From: Ficedula albicollis
Taxonomy: Eukaryota; Chordata; Aves; Passeriformes; Muscicapidae
Assembly: GCF_000247815.1 (NCBI RefSeq)
Contig: NC_021677.1
Location: 57,045,769 to 57,109,768 of the forward strand
Reading direction: 5' to 3'
Length of the DNA stretch: 64,000 bases
A program made the position numbers and the translations under genes. Shown in pieces: positions 41,901-56,073 of this stretch (position 1 is its first letter; the number at the start of each line of letters is the position of its first letter). Under the pieces are notes generated by a model. It did not search any database. It was not told where the DNA came from and saw nothing but the letters and a program-made list of their open reading frames with translations.

Positions 41901-44900
41901 GGTAAGAAGGGACTGGGTTTGAGTATTAGAAGTGTGGGATCCCACCTCTGAGAGGTGCATGGCTATTTCAGAGTGGTGGGGACCACCCAGGCTTCAGCAG
42001 GGATTGTCCCAGCCATGGGCTGAAATGGAATAGTGATTTTTGCCCTGCTGACTTTCATGTTGAGCCCATTAAAGTTTTCTGCTCGGTGTATTCAGCAACA
42101 CTTTTGCATATCAGGGCTACAGCTTTCCAGTCTGGTATCCAGAGCTCTGCTGCAATTCATTGTGGCCAAGTCAGTTGTCAGCAGCTCACCAGAAACACTT
42201 TTGGGATTGGTTATGAGATGAGACAGAGCTGCAGGAAGATCAGGACACTTCTCTTTCTCATAATCCCATAGGTCTCTGTGACTCCTTGGCTCACAAGACA
42301 TTTATTGTCCTGGGCATTCACTCGTGTCATGAAACAGAGACCTTGGCCCTGGGCTGCTGAGAACCCTGAGAGTCCCCAGAAGGGACTGGCTTGCTTTGCA
42401 CTGGGCATGGGCTGCTGCTGTGCCATGCCCTGTCCGAGGATGAGGATACAGTACACCTTGGCAAGGTAGGTCCTGGACACTCCTAACTTCACCAACACCT
42501 CTTCTCCAAAATATCACTGTCCTTTTTAAAACAAAAAGGCAGCAATGTTCCCCGCCCCAGGGAAGGGGCTATGGACAGTAGGGATGCAGAAAGAGTGACT
42601 GTTCCTGAGAAGTCAGTGTGGATTTTAGGCACCCAAACCAACATGCCAGGATCCCCCTGGAGCAGGGCTGGCTTCAGGTGCTTCCAGAGCAGCTGGGCAG
42701 TGCTGCTGGGGCCACAGGGGCTGGGGCCTGGGCTCAGACAGACCTTCTTGCCCCACACAATGTATGAGCAGCATGCCCACAGCCCGTCAGGCTGCTGTCT
42801 TTGATCCTGCAGAGCTGATGAGCCCTTCCTGGGGCCAGCAGAGAGCCCTGGGCAGGGATCCCCAGGGCTGGCTTTGTCACAGCAGCCTGGAGCTCTGGGT
42901 CTGGCTCTCCCAGAGTCACCACTTACAGCTCTTCAAAAAGGCCCAGGGAGTGCTTTTGGGACTGCCTCTGAACAGCACCACTGACACTGCAAGCCTGTAT
43001 TTTAAACCCATTCACATCAAACACTGAGGAAATTCCAAAGCAAAGAGCTTTCTATTTCCTCTGCTTCCCCTGTAATCCAGCCGACTGTCTGCTGGTTCCT
43101 GGGAGTGCTGCTGGCCTGAAAGCTTCCAGCCTCTTCTCACACACAGGAGACTTGGTTTTATCTGCCCTTCCTTGATGGGTCCCAGCTCTAAAGCTTCCTA
43201 CCCAACCCTTCCTTAATAAATTGGAACAATTACTCCGGGCTTCTCAAGGATAATTGCTAATAAAATTCAGCAGATTTCCCCCAAAAGACATGAAAGGGTT
43301 GGAAGCAGAACCAGAAACTAAAGGAAAAAAAAAAATGCAGGACAGAAATAATAGCCCTTGTTCCATTAATGTCTCATCCACTGCTGGTGAGTTTTTGTTC
43401 TTGGAGTCACATATTTCAGAGATGAATCCTCCCAAGCTGTCTCCAGTGGGGAAATGCCTCATGCTCACTGCTTTGGAAAACTGGTTAGATTGTTTTTGAA
43501 GTTATTTTACAAGATCTTCTTGAATCTAGAGAAAAATCATGAAAGCCTCAGGCTTGGACTTCCAAAGAATCAGCAGAGCTTCAACAAAGGACAAAGTCAC
43601 AAGAAGCAAAAGATGTCCAGATTCATCCTGACTTTCCACATCCTGACAGGACCACCTTCCAATACTTTATTTTTCAAAGACAGTTTAACGCACAGAAACA
43701 ATGAAATCTGAAGCTTGGATGGTCTCAGGTGTTCCCTTGAGGGACTAATACTCTAATACTTCTACAAGTACCAGTAGTTTAGGTTCAAGACAGCAGAGGA
43801 GCTATTCAGATCATCAGGTCTGGCTCATTATGGACAAAATTAGACCAAACAGATGAGTTAAGCCTCTCAAATAGGCAGCCCAAGTGGCAGGAACCCCCAA
43901 ACCAGGAGCAGGAATAACCAGCTTTGCTTTCTGTGTTGTTAGGTTATCACACTGGGCCTGCAAGAAGAGCTGCTGGAGGACTGCACAGGTTGGATGTGCC
44001 TGCCACATGGGAGCAGGAGGCTGATAAAGCTCTAGGTGGGTCACCAAGCCCTGTCTCCCAGTAATCTGTCTGTCGGTTCAGCTGGGAGCAAATTACAGGC
44101 ACCACTAACGAGAAACTTGAAGGGGTACTGGCATGTCTTGCCTCCAGTCTGTCTCTCCTTGTGGCACATTGCCAGTGCTACACAGGAAGGCAAAAGAGCC
44201 TCTGAAATTAAATTATATCTTGGAGGAAAGGGGGAGGAGTTTTCTTCCTGAGCAGGCCACGAGCAACAGCCCTGAGCATGGGATTTATGTGGGATAGATA
44301 CAGGAAAACAAATGACTATGCAATCTTCTTTCACATTTGCCCAAACACATCAGCATATCACAAACCCAAGGATTCTTATCACAAGTGTAATTTTATGTCA
44401 TTCTGATTCTGTAATTATGAAATCCCTTTCACAAGTTCTCAGAACTCCACCTTCAGAAACACAGTAGTTTCTTGCCTGCCCCCACTACTTTCTAGTGGGA
44501 GATCATTCCAGAATTTTACTTCACAGGAGGGGAAAGACAGTCCTTGTTACATTTGATTTTAAATAAAGCACATATAAATTTGTAATTAGACCCGTGGACA
44601 ACAAGAAATGGGAGGTCTTGAATAGGGAGAGGTAATACCAGAAGGCTCTTCATAGCATGACTGACATCCCCCTGCTTCTCCAATTCAGCTAACACACTAA
44701 AACAATTAGGGTTGAAATTCAACATTAAATAGGACTAAAATTGCTTTTTGTAATTTTATTTTCCTTATTTGTATTTATAATTCAGTAGATCAATATCCTG
44801 AATTCCTGCTTCTGCATGCTAAGTACCTGTTCTTTAATCTTCTCTTAACACTCCATTCAGATAATCCTGACAAGCAAGCACTTCCCTTCAGGGATGGTAA

Positions 44901-47900
44901 TGAATCTAAATAAAGCCCTATTGTAGAAAAGGACAGTACTCAGTATATGTTTCCCACCAATAGGCAGGACTCACTTTGAGAGCACTGCATGGCACAATGC
45001 ACTGAAAAGTCTCATCTGGCAGGGTTTATCCAGCAGCTTATAGCTGATCCCTACTAACCAGAGGTCCCTTGATCCAGGAAACATAACCCTATACTGCAAT
45101 AGGTCTGAACTCCCTGTTGTTTCAGTCTGTTGCTGCATTTGCCTCACCAGTCAATGACAGAGGGAGGTGTCCTGACCCATGGCCTGGCCTCCTTGTCCTT
45201 CACCAGCCAAGAGCAAGGGAATTATTTTGTGAACTACAGCCCAGAACACCTCAGCTGAGTCTATGGTCTTTGTGTGCTGAACTGTGCTGATGGTTTTCTT
45301 TATTTATAAATTGTTTCTTGAGCAATCAAAGAAACAGCTGTAAATCTATGGATGTAGAACAAATCAATTCCTCAGGGACACCCATCCTCCAGCACTCTAT
45401 TCTTCAATCCAGATAAATCTGCCTGTCTTTGTATCAAGGCTTCATGAACTGTGAAGCAAGTAATCATTAAGTGTTTTAAGAAAATGGTGAACCAATTCCA
45501 GAAACTATTATAGACTCCAGAAAATCACACAAGTTTGTTAGAATCATAGCTTGTAATTCTGCAGTGCTTTCTCCCAAGGCACGTACCCCTCTAACACAGC
45601 AGCTCCTGATCTGTTCCCCTGGCATCCCCACTTCCACTCTGCAAGGCAGCAAATGTGGTCACACACCCTGACTTGGGAACTGCTTTCCTAGCACTCATTC
45701 CTCATGCTGTAACATGTTTCTAGCACCTAAGAGTCATCAGAACCTGCTTTGCAAAGTATTTAGAAATGAAGTCTTAAAGCAATGTCACCCACAGCACACA
45801 TTAACACCCAGCAGACTGAGTTGACTATTTGCTGCTCTGTTTTGCAGGCAGGAATGGCTGGATGCTAATGTCCTGGAAAAGGGCATTAGGAGATGGTCAT
45901 TTAGTCCAGGGGACTCACACAGATTTAACATCAGTGGTAGTAGAAATTATTTATTCAAATCACCTTGTGGGCCCAGATTACCTGGTGGCCCCACTGCAGC
46001 AGGACTGGGCCCTGCCACTATCTTGGAACAGGAGCCTGTGGTGATGCCATGGCACGTGGACAATGGAATTCACCATCAGGGAAGGGCTCAAACCCTGCCA
46101 GAAAATCTGCTTCTCCCCAGCCAGAGGTGTCCTGGAGAGCATGGGACAGAGACATGGAAGACATAAATGGTGAAACCAAGGGGGTTTTTTTATTATCCCA
46201 TATATCCCAATATAGCAAGCAGTTCCTGCTTACAAGCAAAATCCCTCTGATTCTGACCCAAAAGACTGATCTGTGATTCCAGATTTGCTGAGGGAAGCTC
46301 TGTGTACTTATGCCCCTAATGTACTCACAAAATCAAGGGTCTGTATTTCTTTTCCAGGTAATTCCAGGGCAGTTTTTCCCAGGTGAAAAGGTAGGTAGAA
46401 GAGCAGGGCTATGAGGAACTCATCTAGTTTCTCATTTCTAAGTAGAAGGTGGAATGGTCACTGTGAAGTTTACTGATTTGCAGATAGAGACATCACCAGA
46501 CCATTATGAGAAAGAACAAAGTCCCTGCTCAAGGGCTGCATTATACCAAATATTAGCAAAATGGCTGAGACCTATTTGTAGCAAGCACTCCACCCCACAC
46601 CAAGACTTTGAAGGTTTTTAGAGAATTACTGAAAGTCCAATAAATATGCTGAAGAGTGGATTGAACTGGGTATTCAATTCTGGAAATACCAGAGCTATTT
46701 CCAAGAAACATATTTTCTGCACTTCGCCTTCTTTTAGGTAACATAATAGAAACTTTACAATGGGTGATAGAATTATTTCTTTGCATGTGTTCAAGACAAC
46801 ATGAATTTGGTACTATTTCCCACTGAACTGCACAGCTGAGAGATTTTAAACCTCTAATATTTTCCATTCTGCTTCTCAATCAGGAGAAAAGTCCCTCCAC
46901 ATCCAGCTACACACAAAATTCTCAAAATGAACTCCACATGACATACCTCATACCAGCTACAAGAGGTGATGTGATGTGAGTCATTCACTTCTTTCAAAAG
47001 TAGAGCGGCATCTGAAAGCATACAGAGGAGCAAAACAGTATTTCCTCCAAAAATTGTTAGTGTCAGCAGAAACAGCTTTCTAAATTGTAGAGGCAATGCC
47101 TTGCTGATGTGAAATCCCAGCAATTGCTCACATTTTACGTCATCCAACATCAGGTATTCATGTTGTACCCACTTGGACAGCCTATGCAATTCTCCTCCTT
47201 TGTCAGCCAGCCTTCTCTCAGGGAGCATGGCACTGCAATCCTCTTGGAGGATGCTGGTGGTTGACCAATATACAACATTCAAGGACACAGTGCTCATTGC
47301 AGACTGAGAATATTGTCTGCCTGATACATGTTCTCTTCATTGCACTCAGTTTCAAAGGGACAGGCAGTGAAATGTGCTTGGCAGGAATCCTGAACTAACT
47401 TTCAACTGTTAGCGCTACAAACCAGGCTGGGGATGTCGAGAGAAACAGGACATTTCCCTTCTAAGCTTGTGTCTGAAGTTGCTATTTCAGTTGCTAATGT
47501 AATAAATTGCAACTGTATTATTTAGATCAAAGAGGTTTTAAGTAATGGATAAAAGTCACCTATACCATGTTGTGAATTTATAAAATTAATAACAATAATA
47601 ATAATTTAATCTTTGAAGTGCCTTACACAGATGAATTAATTACCTCACAATACTCTTTGGAGTAGATGAGAATTATTACCTCGTTGTGAGCGATCTGGAA
47701 ACAGCAACAAAGATGCTGAATGGCTTTACCAAAGTCAGAGCAGGCTGAGCCTGAGCTGGCATTCAACACCAGGCATGTCTGGCTCTGTTTTTGTGTTCAG
47801 ACCACTCATCCACCCTGCTGAAATGACAGCTGGCTTCCTGCTTCGTGTGCTTTGTTCAGACATGATCCTCAGACAATGGGTGAAAATATTCCCACCCAGA

Positions 47901-49107
47901 TGATCTTGTTTCTTTTTGAGCTAGGCTAGTCAAATTGAAATACCTCTTTAATGTCTTAACATGCATTTCCTGAAAGAGAGCATTTTTTCCTTCCTTGAGG
48001 TTTTCCTCAGCTGCTGGATTGGAGCTGAAATACAGAGTATGAGCATGCAGCAGTGTGATTTTAAATTATTAGCAGCAGTACGAAGACATCAACATCCCAG
48101 AACATGAAGATATATCTATTTTGACCTCTAGCTGACACTAAGAAAATATTTTTGGGTTGTGGTGAGGCCATTGTGAGATGTTGCTTTCAAGAACAGAGAA
48201 GCAAAGAACAAAGGGGCTTTTGAGGGTCCTTTTGCTCTGCCTCCTGCCCCATATGCCCTGGGGCACATAAACCCTTCCTGCAGTGTCTCACGTGGCTTTA
48301 GGAAGATTTCAGATGAAAACTGTCCCATTCCAGAGCTCTGGGACCCAGAGCTTTGGGATCACTGAGGGAAGATCAGGCAGAGGTCAGCACAGAGCCCGCG
48401 CCTCTCCCTGGAGGGCTGCCAGGCAGAGTCAGCAGCTTTCCCAAGCCCAGTGGAGAAGCTGCTGAGACACAGACCATGAAAGGTGTCTGCCGTAGCTGTG
48501 TGACCAGGACAGAGGTGAGCAGCCTGACTCCAGCCAACAAAAGCCTGGAAAATGCCCAGCAGGGCAGGAGGCAGCAGCAGGCAGCGTGAGTGACCCACTG
48601 CTCCACACTCCGCTGGCTCCCTGCCCCTGAGAAAAGAGCAGGGGGGATACTCTGGGTGGCTTTAGGCTTTGGGCTTTTCCCCCCTAGGGGTTTAAAAGGC
48701 CTGCTAATGCCCTAATCCACACCTGCCACAGGCATTCCAGCAGAGTTAGGTGCACTTTTTCCCCTGCAGAGCTGCAGTTCCCTAAAGGTCTGCAGTCCTG
48801 CACTGCCCACCATGGCAGAGTCACACACACCCCCAGGCAGCATCACTCCATGGACTCCACCTGTGCACACCTGGGGTGGCATTTGGCCCTCATATCCAGC
48901 ACAGCTGCCCCAGGGTGTGGGGCACATTTCTGACACACAACACACAATTTTAGCTGCCCCTCTGTAGTTCAGCTTGAGAGAAGTGTATTTCTCCTTTACT
49001 CCATTAACATGATGTAAGAATTTGTCCTGCAGTTGATGCTTGGGTAAAAAAAATGCTAGACTGAAGTTACTTGGAATTGCTGTATTTATCAAGGCCTAAA
49101 GCTGCAT

Positions 49108-49225
49108 AATTTGAAACCAAACATCGTTACTTTACCTTGTTAGTATCAGCTTTCCAGTACAATTTGAAACCAAACATCGTTACTTTACCTTGCAGATTCA
49201 AGTGTTAGTATCAGCTTTCCTGTAT
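49108..49225. repeat. tandem duplication with 12-base indel
   Basis: AATTTGAAACCAAACATCGT starts at 49108 and 49161 (offset 53). Both copies reach TTAGTATCAGCTTTCC, but the second carries an extra CAGATTCAAGTG before it. Confidence 0.92.
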
Positions 49226-49292
49226 CACACACCTCCAGTCAGTTTTATCCTATGCAAGGAAGCAGTGTATAAAGTGCATGTTATAAATCCAT

Positions 49293-49690
49293 GTTTATTT
49301 AAAGTTCTCAGAATACGATGAACATGCATAATATATTCCATCATTCTTAAGCCTGCTTTTCCCCCAGATATTGTTTGTGTGTATTATTTCAACAGAAGTT
49401 CTCAAAGGTTGCCAGTGTAAGAAAGAAAAATGTGTATTTTCTTCTCTTTTGTCTTTCAGGTTATTAATAACTAATGGGAAATATGCTAAAGGAATCAGTT
49501 CATTGATTGCCAGTGAATCTGAAAAGACGGAGAAATCGAATGAAACCATGCATTAAACAACACATTGCTTTTTGGGTTTTTAATAATATTTATGTAATTG
49601 TAGAATTTAAATATCAGGAGAAAAGAAACCTTTGCTAAAAGATGGAATATATTATGCATATTCATCGTATTCTGAGAACTTTAAATAAAC
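49293..49690. repeat. 50-bp near-perfect inverted repeat with 298-bp spacer
   Basis: The left arm 49293-49342 (starting GTTTATTTAAAGTTCTCAG, ending ATATATTCCATC) is the reverse complement of the right arm 49641-49690. There is a single mismatch (GAACATGC versus GAATATGC). The spacer shows no transposase frame. The arms do not begin with a terminal motif I recognise and no target-site duplication is obvious. It could be a short inverted duplication made by template switching or a non-autonomous DNA transposon. Confidence 0.92.
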
Positions 49691-52600
49691 ACCAGATAGA
49701 CTGTTCAGGGGACACTGGACAAAAGTACTAGTAACAGCATTTTACAGCATCTACACATTTTTAAGAATTCCAAACAAAAATATCCCCTGGAAATAAATGA
49801 GGTCTATTATTCCTTTCTTAATTAACAAGAGAGACTTGCAAACCCTGAACTATTATTTGCAGGTCACCTTTAAAGCAAAATGACTCTTATTGCTGAAATC
49901 CTTCTGCCTACAAATTTAAACCGAGTGAAACTTTAGGCTTTCCTGTGAGTTTTTGCCAGGTGCTATTCAGCCAGGCAGCCACAAGGCTCTCACAGATTCT
50001 TACTCAATCCAATTTGGTAGTAGAGGTTGGATATGGGACAACAGAATAACTTCAAGTCAGCAGCCCACAGCCCATGTGGTGGTTAGACCACAGAGGTGAA
50101 TATGAGGAAATCATGGCTCTAATCCTTTGACAAAAAGTGGTTATTTCAGCTTGCCCGTTCCAGCCTTCAGTTCCAGCTTTTTAATAGTGTTTTGCCACTC
50201 TCGGATGAAAAGGCCCACACAAATGCTGTACCTTTATGTTGCACACAAGGGATTATGAGCCATGAAAGAAAAATAGGAAAGGTGGTAATCCAGCACAGCA
50301 AGACCTACCAGCACACCACAGCAAGGAGAAAATTCCATCCCTGTGTCTTCAAAATACATCCCAGCTGCCTCTCACTAATGCAAATGGCTGAATGAGTGTC
50401 CCAGACACTGTGGACAGGTCCCTGCCCACACTCCTGTGGCCCCTGGGATCTGCTGCAGAGGCAAACATGGACAACAGCAACAGGATGGAGCTGGGAAAGG
50501 TGGGGAGGCTCACAGATGGCATACTGCAGCCAGAACACCATCAGGAGTGAAGGGGACAGGGTGACACTGCTTACAGTGGTGACCATCTGCTGTCCCCTGG
50601 GAGCTGCAGATCCTCCAGTGCAGCCAGCTCTGGGGGCTGGGACTCATGGCCAATGTGCTCTGCTCCTCCCAGCTCATCTTAGTCCAAACCCAAACAGGGA
50701 AGTGAGTTTTTTCATTTGATAACATCTCCACAGCCACTTATTTATGCTTATTGTGGCAGTGATGGTCAGGAGCTGCAGAGATTTTCCTGGTTTTCCCAGG
50801 ACTGGCAGCAGTGAGGGCAGCTGGTCCTGGTCCTTCTGTTATGGGCAGTGACAGCACTGTGAATGTTAAACACACTTTAGCTTTGGGTTTTACAAGAATT
50901 CAAAGTGTACCTATCAGTATATCCATCAATATATCTATCACTATATTCATGTGGCATGACCTAGGTCCTTATGTGAGTAGTCAGCTCAAGATTTGGAAGC
51001 TGCACCTGGAAATAAATCCCATATACTAAGGCAGGTCACTTTAGGGCATGATTTTGAGGCTTAGAATCTTTGGGATATTGTGAAACATTTGTTTTTTCAA
51101 GCAGACAATCTCTCACACATCATTCACAGCAGGTCAGTGTTGTGTATAACTGGTAATGCTTAGATCACACCCAAAATTGGTACAAGTTATGCTGACAAAT
51201 CAATTTTGCCAATAGAAGTCAAGTCTCCATCAAGGGTGAGGTTTCACATTGCAGCTAAACCAGCCTAAGAGTCAGTTGTTAATCAAAGAAGCACTCTTGA
51301 TCCCATCAAAATTTTCCCATCATTTACCTGTGTGATAATTCTTTATCTTTGACCCCACAGCAAGGCGGCTCCCTAAACTGTCAAAAGTAGTCATCCAGCA
51401 AAAATAAATGAGCAGCTTTCTGTTTAGTTAGCATTTTATATCAGTTCATGTGGAGTCAGACAAGGGCCAGTGGAAATACAGGTAAATATAAGGAGATAAA
51501 GGAAGGACCACACCTTGCAACAGACCAGGTCAGCTACAACCTAAGAAAATGTTGCTGCACTATGCTATATTTTGAAAGGTTGAAAATACCTGATCTAAGA
51601 CTTTTAGACAGGTCAGGTGAGTAAGACAGAAGGAACATTCCCTGTGCTTCCACCTCTTAAAAATGGCAGTAGTTGCTAACCAGAGAAAATAGTCCTGAAA
51701 GTAACACAAGTGTTCATGACCACATGGAAGAACACATGGACAATACAATGTGGGGAAAGAAGATTTCCATAAAGCAACCTGTCCCTAATTTCCCTTATTT
51801 CCAAAGCCTTCCAAACACTGCATCTTTGCTCTTGTGGGTGCTATTTAGAGGCGTATCCATGCAAACAGAATCAGCCCATGGATAGGTAACCAAGGATCTC
51901 AAAACAGCCTGAAAATTCCTCTCTGGCTCTGCTCTCTGCAGCCATCTCTTTCAATTTTTTTATACAATTGCATTGTGTATGTTGTGTTTCCAGTTGCTAT
52001 TGCCAGCTGCCAAGTGCATATCTATGACTTGGCAGCCAAGTTACATATTTAAGAGGATGAGAGAAGCAGGTTTGGGAACAATCTCAGATCTCATCCATGG
52101 CAGCCAGGCAGCACTGTAGAAAAAGGGGAAAGACAATGTATGGAACTGATGGCTCGTTGGCTCATCTTCAGAGAGCAGGGCTGTCATCATGAGACCACTG
52201 CCCCATCCTGACTCCAGTAAAAGTTGTGCTAAAAGAATTGGCAAAAATAAGGGTTGGTTGCAGATACTTAGGGCTACCTGTGTTAGTGTTGAAGTACAGG
52301 AGGCAGGTGAGACAAACCTTCCTCTGTAATGAAAATCTGCTTTCAACAGTCCAAGAAAAGCATAACACTAAGCTCTCTGAAAAAAACAGCTCATTGGCAT
52401 TTCCAGTGGAAGATGCCATAATGGACACATTGGCATTTGGCTTTTGCTGATTTATCCCCTTCTTTCTTATGGGAATTATACACATCTAAATGGTAAAAAC
52501 TAAATAAATAATGTGAAGCAATCAAGATGTGATGGGGACGAGTTCCACAGGCAGCATCCTAAGCAGTAATTCTTCTTCAGACCTGGGGCTGAACAATACA

Positions 52601-55282
52601 CAGTAAATAAGGTGTATGTTGAATCAGAAACTACTACCTTCTTAGAGCTTACACTGCCCATTGTGCGCACTGACTGAGGCAGGTGCCCTGCAGAAGAAAA
52701 AAAACTTAAAAACCTGTTAGTGCATAATTAAAAACTGGGTTATGAGGCATAAGCACAAAGAAAGCAAGAAACAGGCTTGCTCCAATTGTCATAATTCTCA
52801 ACAACTGACCTTGAACCCTTAATAGGCTTCTTTCAGTGTTGTTTCTTGTGGTGTTTGTGTCCATGAGCATCCCAGTAGCTGAGAACAGTCAACATTATGT
52901 ATATGTACCCATTCTTTAGGTATATCTAATGTTTAATTTGGATATCACACCCAGAAAGTAAACAAATGCATAAACTCAACAAAAATATCACTGACTCACC
53001 ATCCAGTCATCCACCTCTTCTCTCCTCTTGTTTCTTCTTGCTGTGTCAAGCCTCTGTCTCCCATACCCACCGTATTAATTTCCACCTCTTTTCCCAGGGG
53101 CTGGTAAATGCCAGCCCTGGTTTCTCTGGGAGTATTAGACTCTGTATGTGCATTACTGTTTGTGTTGGACACACAAGCACAGATTTCAATTTCACAGTAG
53201 CTAATACTGTCCATGACTATGCCATTTACCTGCCAAGTGCCCTGCCTGCTCATTAAAAACAGAAGCACGCCGTGTGAATGGAACGAATACTGTCCTTGGG
53301 CAAAATACTGGGAACATCAGTGCAGGTTTTCAGTTTTGTGCAACATGGAAGCTCCTAATTCCCTGTTTTCAGCAATTTGAACAGTGCATTCCTTGGATAA
53401 CCCAAAGCAAAGGGCAGTTTGGTAGCTGCACTGTAATTTCTGGAGAGATACCGTGTCCACCTCACGTGCAGCACCAGCTGTGCCCCAGAACCAGAGCCCT
53501 GTGGTCTCACAGCCACATCCTCAGCTCCAGACTGGCTGAAGATGAGACAGGCAAAGGCAGAATCAGGTCCTGAGTCCACACCAAAGGTCATGGGGAGCTC
53601 AGGAGGCAGCAACTGCCTGGCACCAGTTATGGGCATGCAGTCTGATTTTGGAAAGCCAGAAAAACCAGCTGCACATTCTTTTACTGAACTCCTCGTGCCA
53701 TTACTCCCTCTGCGTGGTTTTATCTGATGAGATTATTGAACATGAGCAGTTGTCAGCCCTTTTCACACAGCCTTGCACCCCCAACAATCAACCTTTTGTT
53801 ATTAAAGTACCTCTGACAGTAAGGAAGAAGTATTAAAAGGTACCTCACATTCAAAAGGCATTTTCAGAATTTTGATTTTGATTCTGTATTCTGAGGTGCT
53901 CAGAAATCCACAAACCTTACCAAAAATCCCATAGCCTAATTTCTAGTTCTTCTCAGGATATAATAGCCATCTCCCTGCTATAGAAATAGGGGGAAAAAAG
54001 GTGAAAACTTAATATAGAAGTGCTATAGACAAGATCTTCTCTGTTCAGTTCTGTGAGCTTTGAAGGAAATTTGAAGGAAATTATGGCAGAGAACCTGGCT
54101 TTTAATTTTTAGAGACTTTTTACATTACCACAATTTTAAAATTACTTATCTCTCACTTGTAGTGCTGGGGGTAGGACTAAGGACTAGCTACCATCCAATA
54201 TCTTTAACCAGGCTGTGTTGGAACATTTGCAAACACAAATTCAAATGAATGAGATCTTCAGCAGGGAAATAAGGAGTCTTCCAATTGAGAAATAAATGTG
54301 GTTTTGAAAAAAATATGTGTACCTTTTTAGATACAGCCTGGCAAAAAGAAATTCTGCTTTCACCCATGACATGTGATTGCTAGACTGTCAGTGCAACAGC
54401 GCAGCAGCTCTTACAAGGATTGACAGAAAGTATTTCACGATGCTTGGAAATGAATATAGAAAAGCAACCAAGACCTCCTAAACTCAAAGATGTTTCTATA
54501 GAGTGCTGCCAAAGTACATAGCAGTGCCACCTCTGGAAGTGGTTTTGTCTACCTAATCCTATTCAAAATATATTTTTAACTGCTGACCTGCGAATGGTTT
54601 GGAGCAGTGACATTTTAAACTGCTCCAGCAGGTAAAGTACAGGTGCTGCCAACTACTACCTAAGCATTGGCAAGAACAACCTCACACTGCTTGGTCCAGG
54701 ATGCAACAGAAATCTGTCAACTTTTGCAGAGGCCAATACACAAAAAACAATTCCTGAATGGTGGGAGAGAATACCTTTAGCAATGGAAAAGGGGCAAAAA
54801 TTCACTGTACTCTTTATTTTCTTTAAGACTACAAAAAAAGTGTTGGCTCTTAGAGGGAAATTTCTCCCCTCTGAAATTCCTGGCTGGTGCTGTTACTGGG
54901 ATGACAAGGGGAACCAGCTTGTCTCTGTCTCCACCCTCTTGATGCAGGAGAGAGTAAAGGCAAATGGGTCATGCAAGGGTGGATCAGGGGGTTTTAATAC
55001 TGCTGTTTCATATGTGGAAGTGAAATATGTTGTTGCATCTGGAAATGCTGGCCTGCCCAAGTCTATAATCACCACGCTGCTGCAAGCAAAATCTGCTCTG
55101 GAGGCAGGTCTGTGCTATAGGCTTCTGCCTGCATAAATACGTGGAAGAGAGCGGCGGAGAGATGTGATACCTGACCCACATAGGTGTGCTAAAGAAGCTT
55201 TACTAGCATAACTTGTTTTGCTGTGGGGTAGGGAGGGGTGATAACTTTCCTGTGATGAACAACTACAGAACGTAATTTTGCT

Positions 55283-55390
55283 GCTGTAAGAGCATCCACA
55301 TGCTTTGCTGGTTTTACATCCCAGGACTCCCATGCGGCTGTAAGAGCATCCACATGCTTTGCTGGTTTAACATCCCAGGACTCCCAAGTG
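55283..55390. repeat. 54-bp tandem duplication
   Basis: GCTGTAAGAGCATCCACATG begins at 55283 and 55337. The copies are nearly identical through ACATCCCAGGACTCCCA. Confidence 0.95.
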
Positions 55391-55842
55391 TACCTGACGT
55401 AGCAGAGATCAGACCACCCTGTGCTTTCTGAAGGGACACAATAAGGGAAAATCATGCCAGGCACAGGGCCAAGGAGGAGAAACAAGGAGCACCTTTGAGA
55501 TGAGTTTGAAATGCTATTACCTTGCACTGCACTGACAAGACTGAAAAAAAAGGAACTTTAAGTATGCGTGCTGGGTGTAAGCCCATGTTTTTTAATGTGA
55601 CACCTTGCATTTAATGTGAGTGCCAAGACTGGAAATGAGAATTTCCTGAATATTTTTTCTCTTTCTTCCTGTTCCTCATATGTATCTGCAGAAGTGGCTC
55701 ACAGTGGGGAAGACAAAATTTATGGTACAGTCCTGAGATCCTTCATCTCCTACCTTGGCTGCACCCCACAGAGCCCCAAACCTTCAAGGAGAACCTAAAT
55801 GACAGCGAAATGCTCCCCAGCCTGCAGGGCTCTCCTGCCGGG

Positions 55843-56073
55843 AGATAAAAGGCAGGCTGCTGGGATGTATTCATTCCTGCCTCGAAGATGGTATCACCAG
55901 CAGGGCTGCAGCCCGTCTGCAGCTCCTGCGAGCGCAACTTCAAACAGACGCTGCAGAGCGGCGGGGCCGGGCTGACTCACCCGGCTGGGTGGACACCGCC
56001 TGTCCGAGCACGTCCGGCTCCCCCTGGGCTGCCCTCGCTCGGCTCCCTTGTCCTCAGCTCCCTCCGATGTTAG
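55843..56073 (+). promoter_or_regulatory. possible CpG-rich promoter/first exon
   Basis: A small CpG-rich patch (about 55890-56070) stands out in AT-rich surroundings. A TATA-like GATAAAAGG lies at 55844-55852, about 37 bases before an ATG at 55888 that opens a 61-codon frame starting MVSPAGLQPVCSSCERNFKQ. I recognise no protein, and a clear splice donor inside the frame is missing. It may be a non-coding or lineage-specific promoter, or simply a GC-rich fluctuation. Confidence 0.2.

Noticed and set aside
46854..47297. 147-residue minus-strand frame with a hydrophobic central stretch
   Set aside because: No recognised family, no nearby promoter or partner exons, and length within chance for this much sequence. 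Could be revisited with RNA data.
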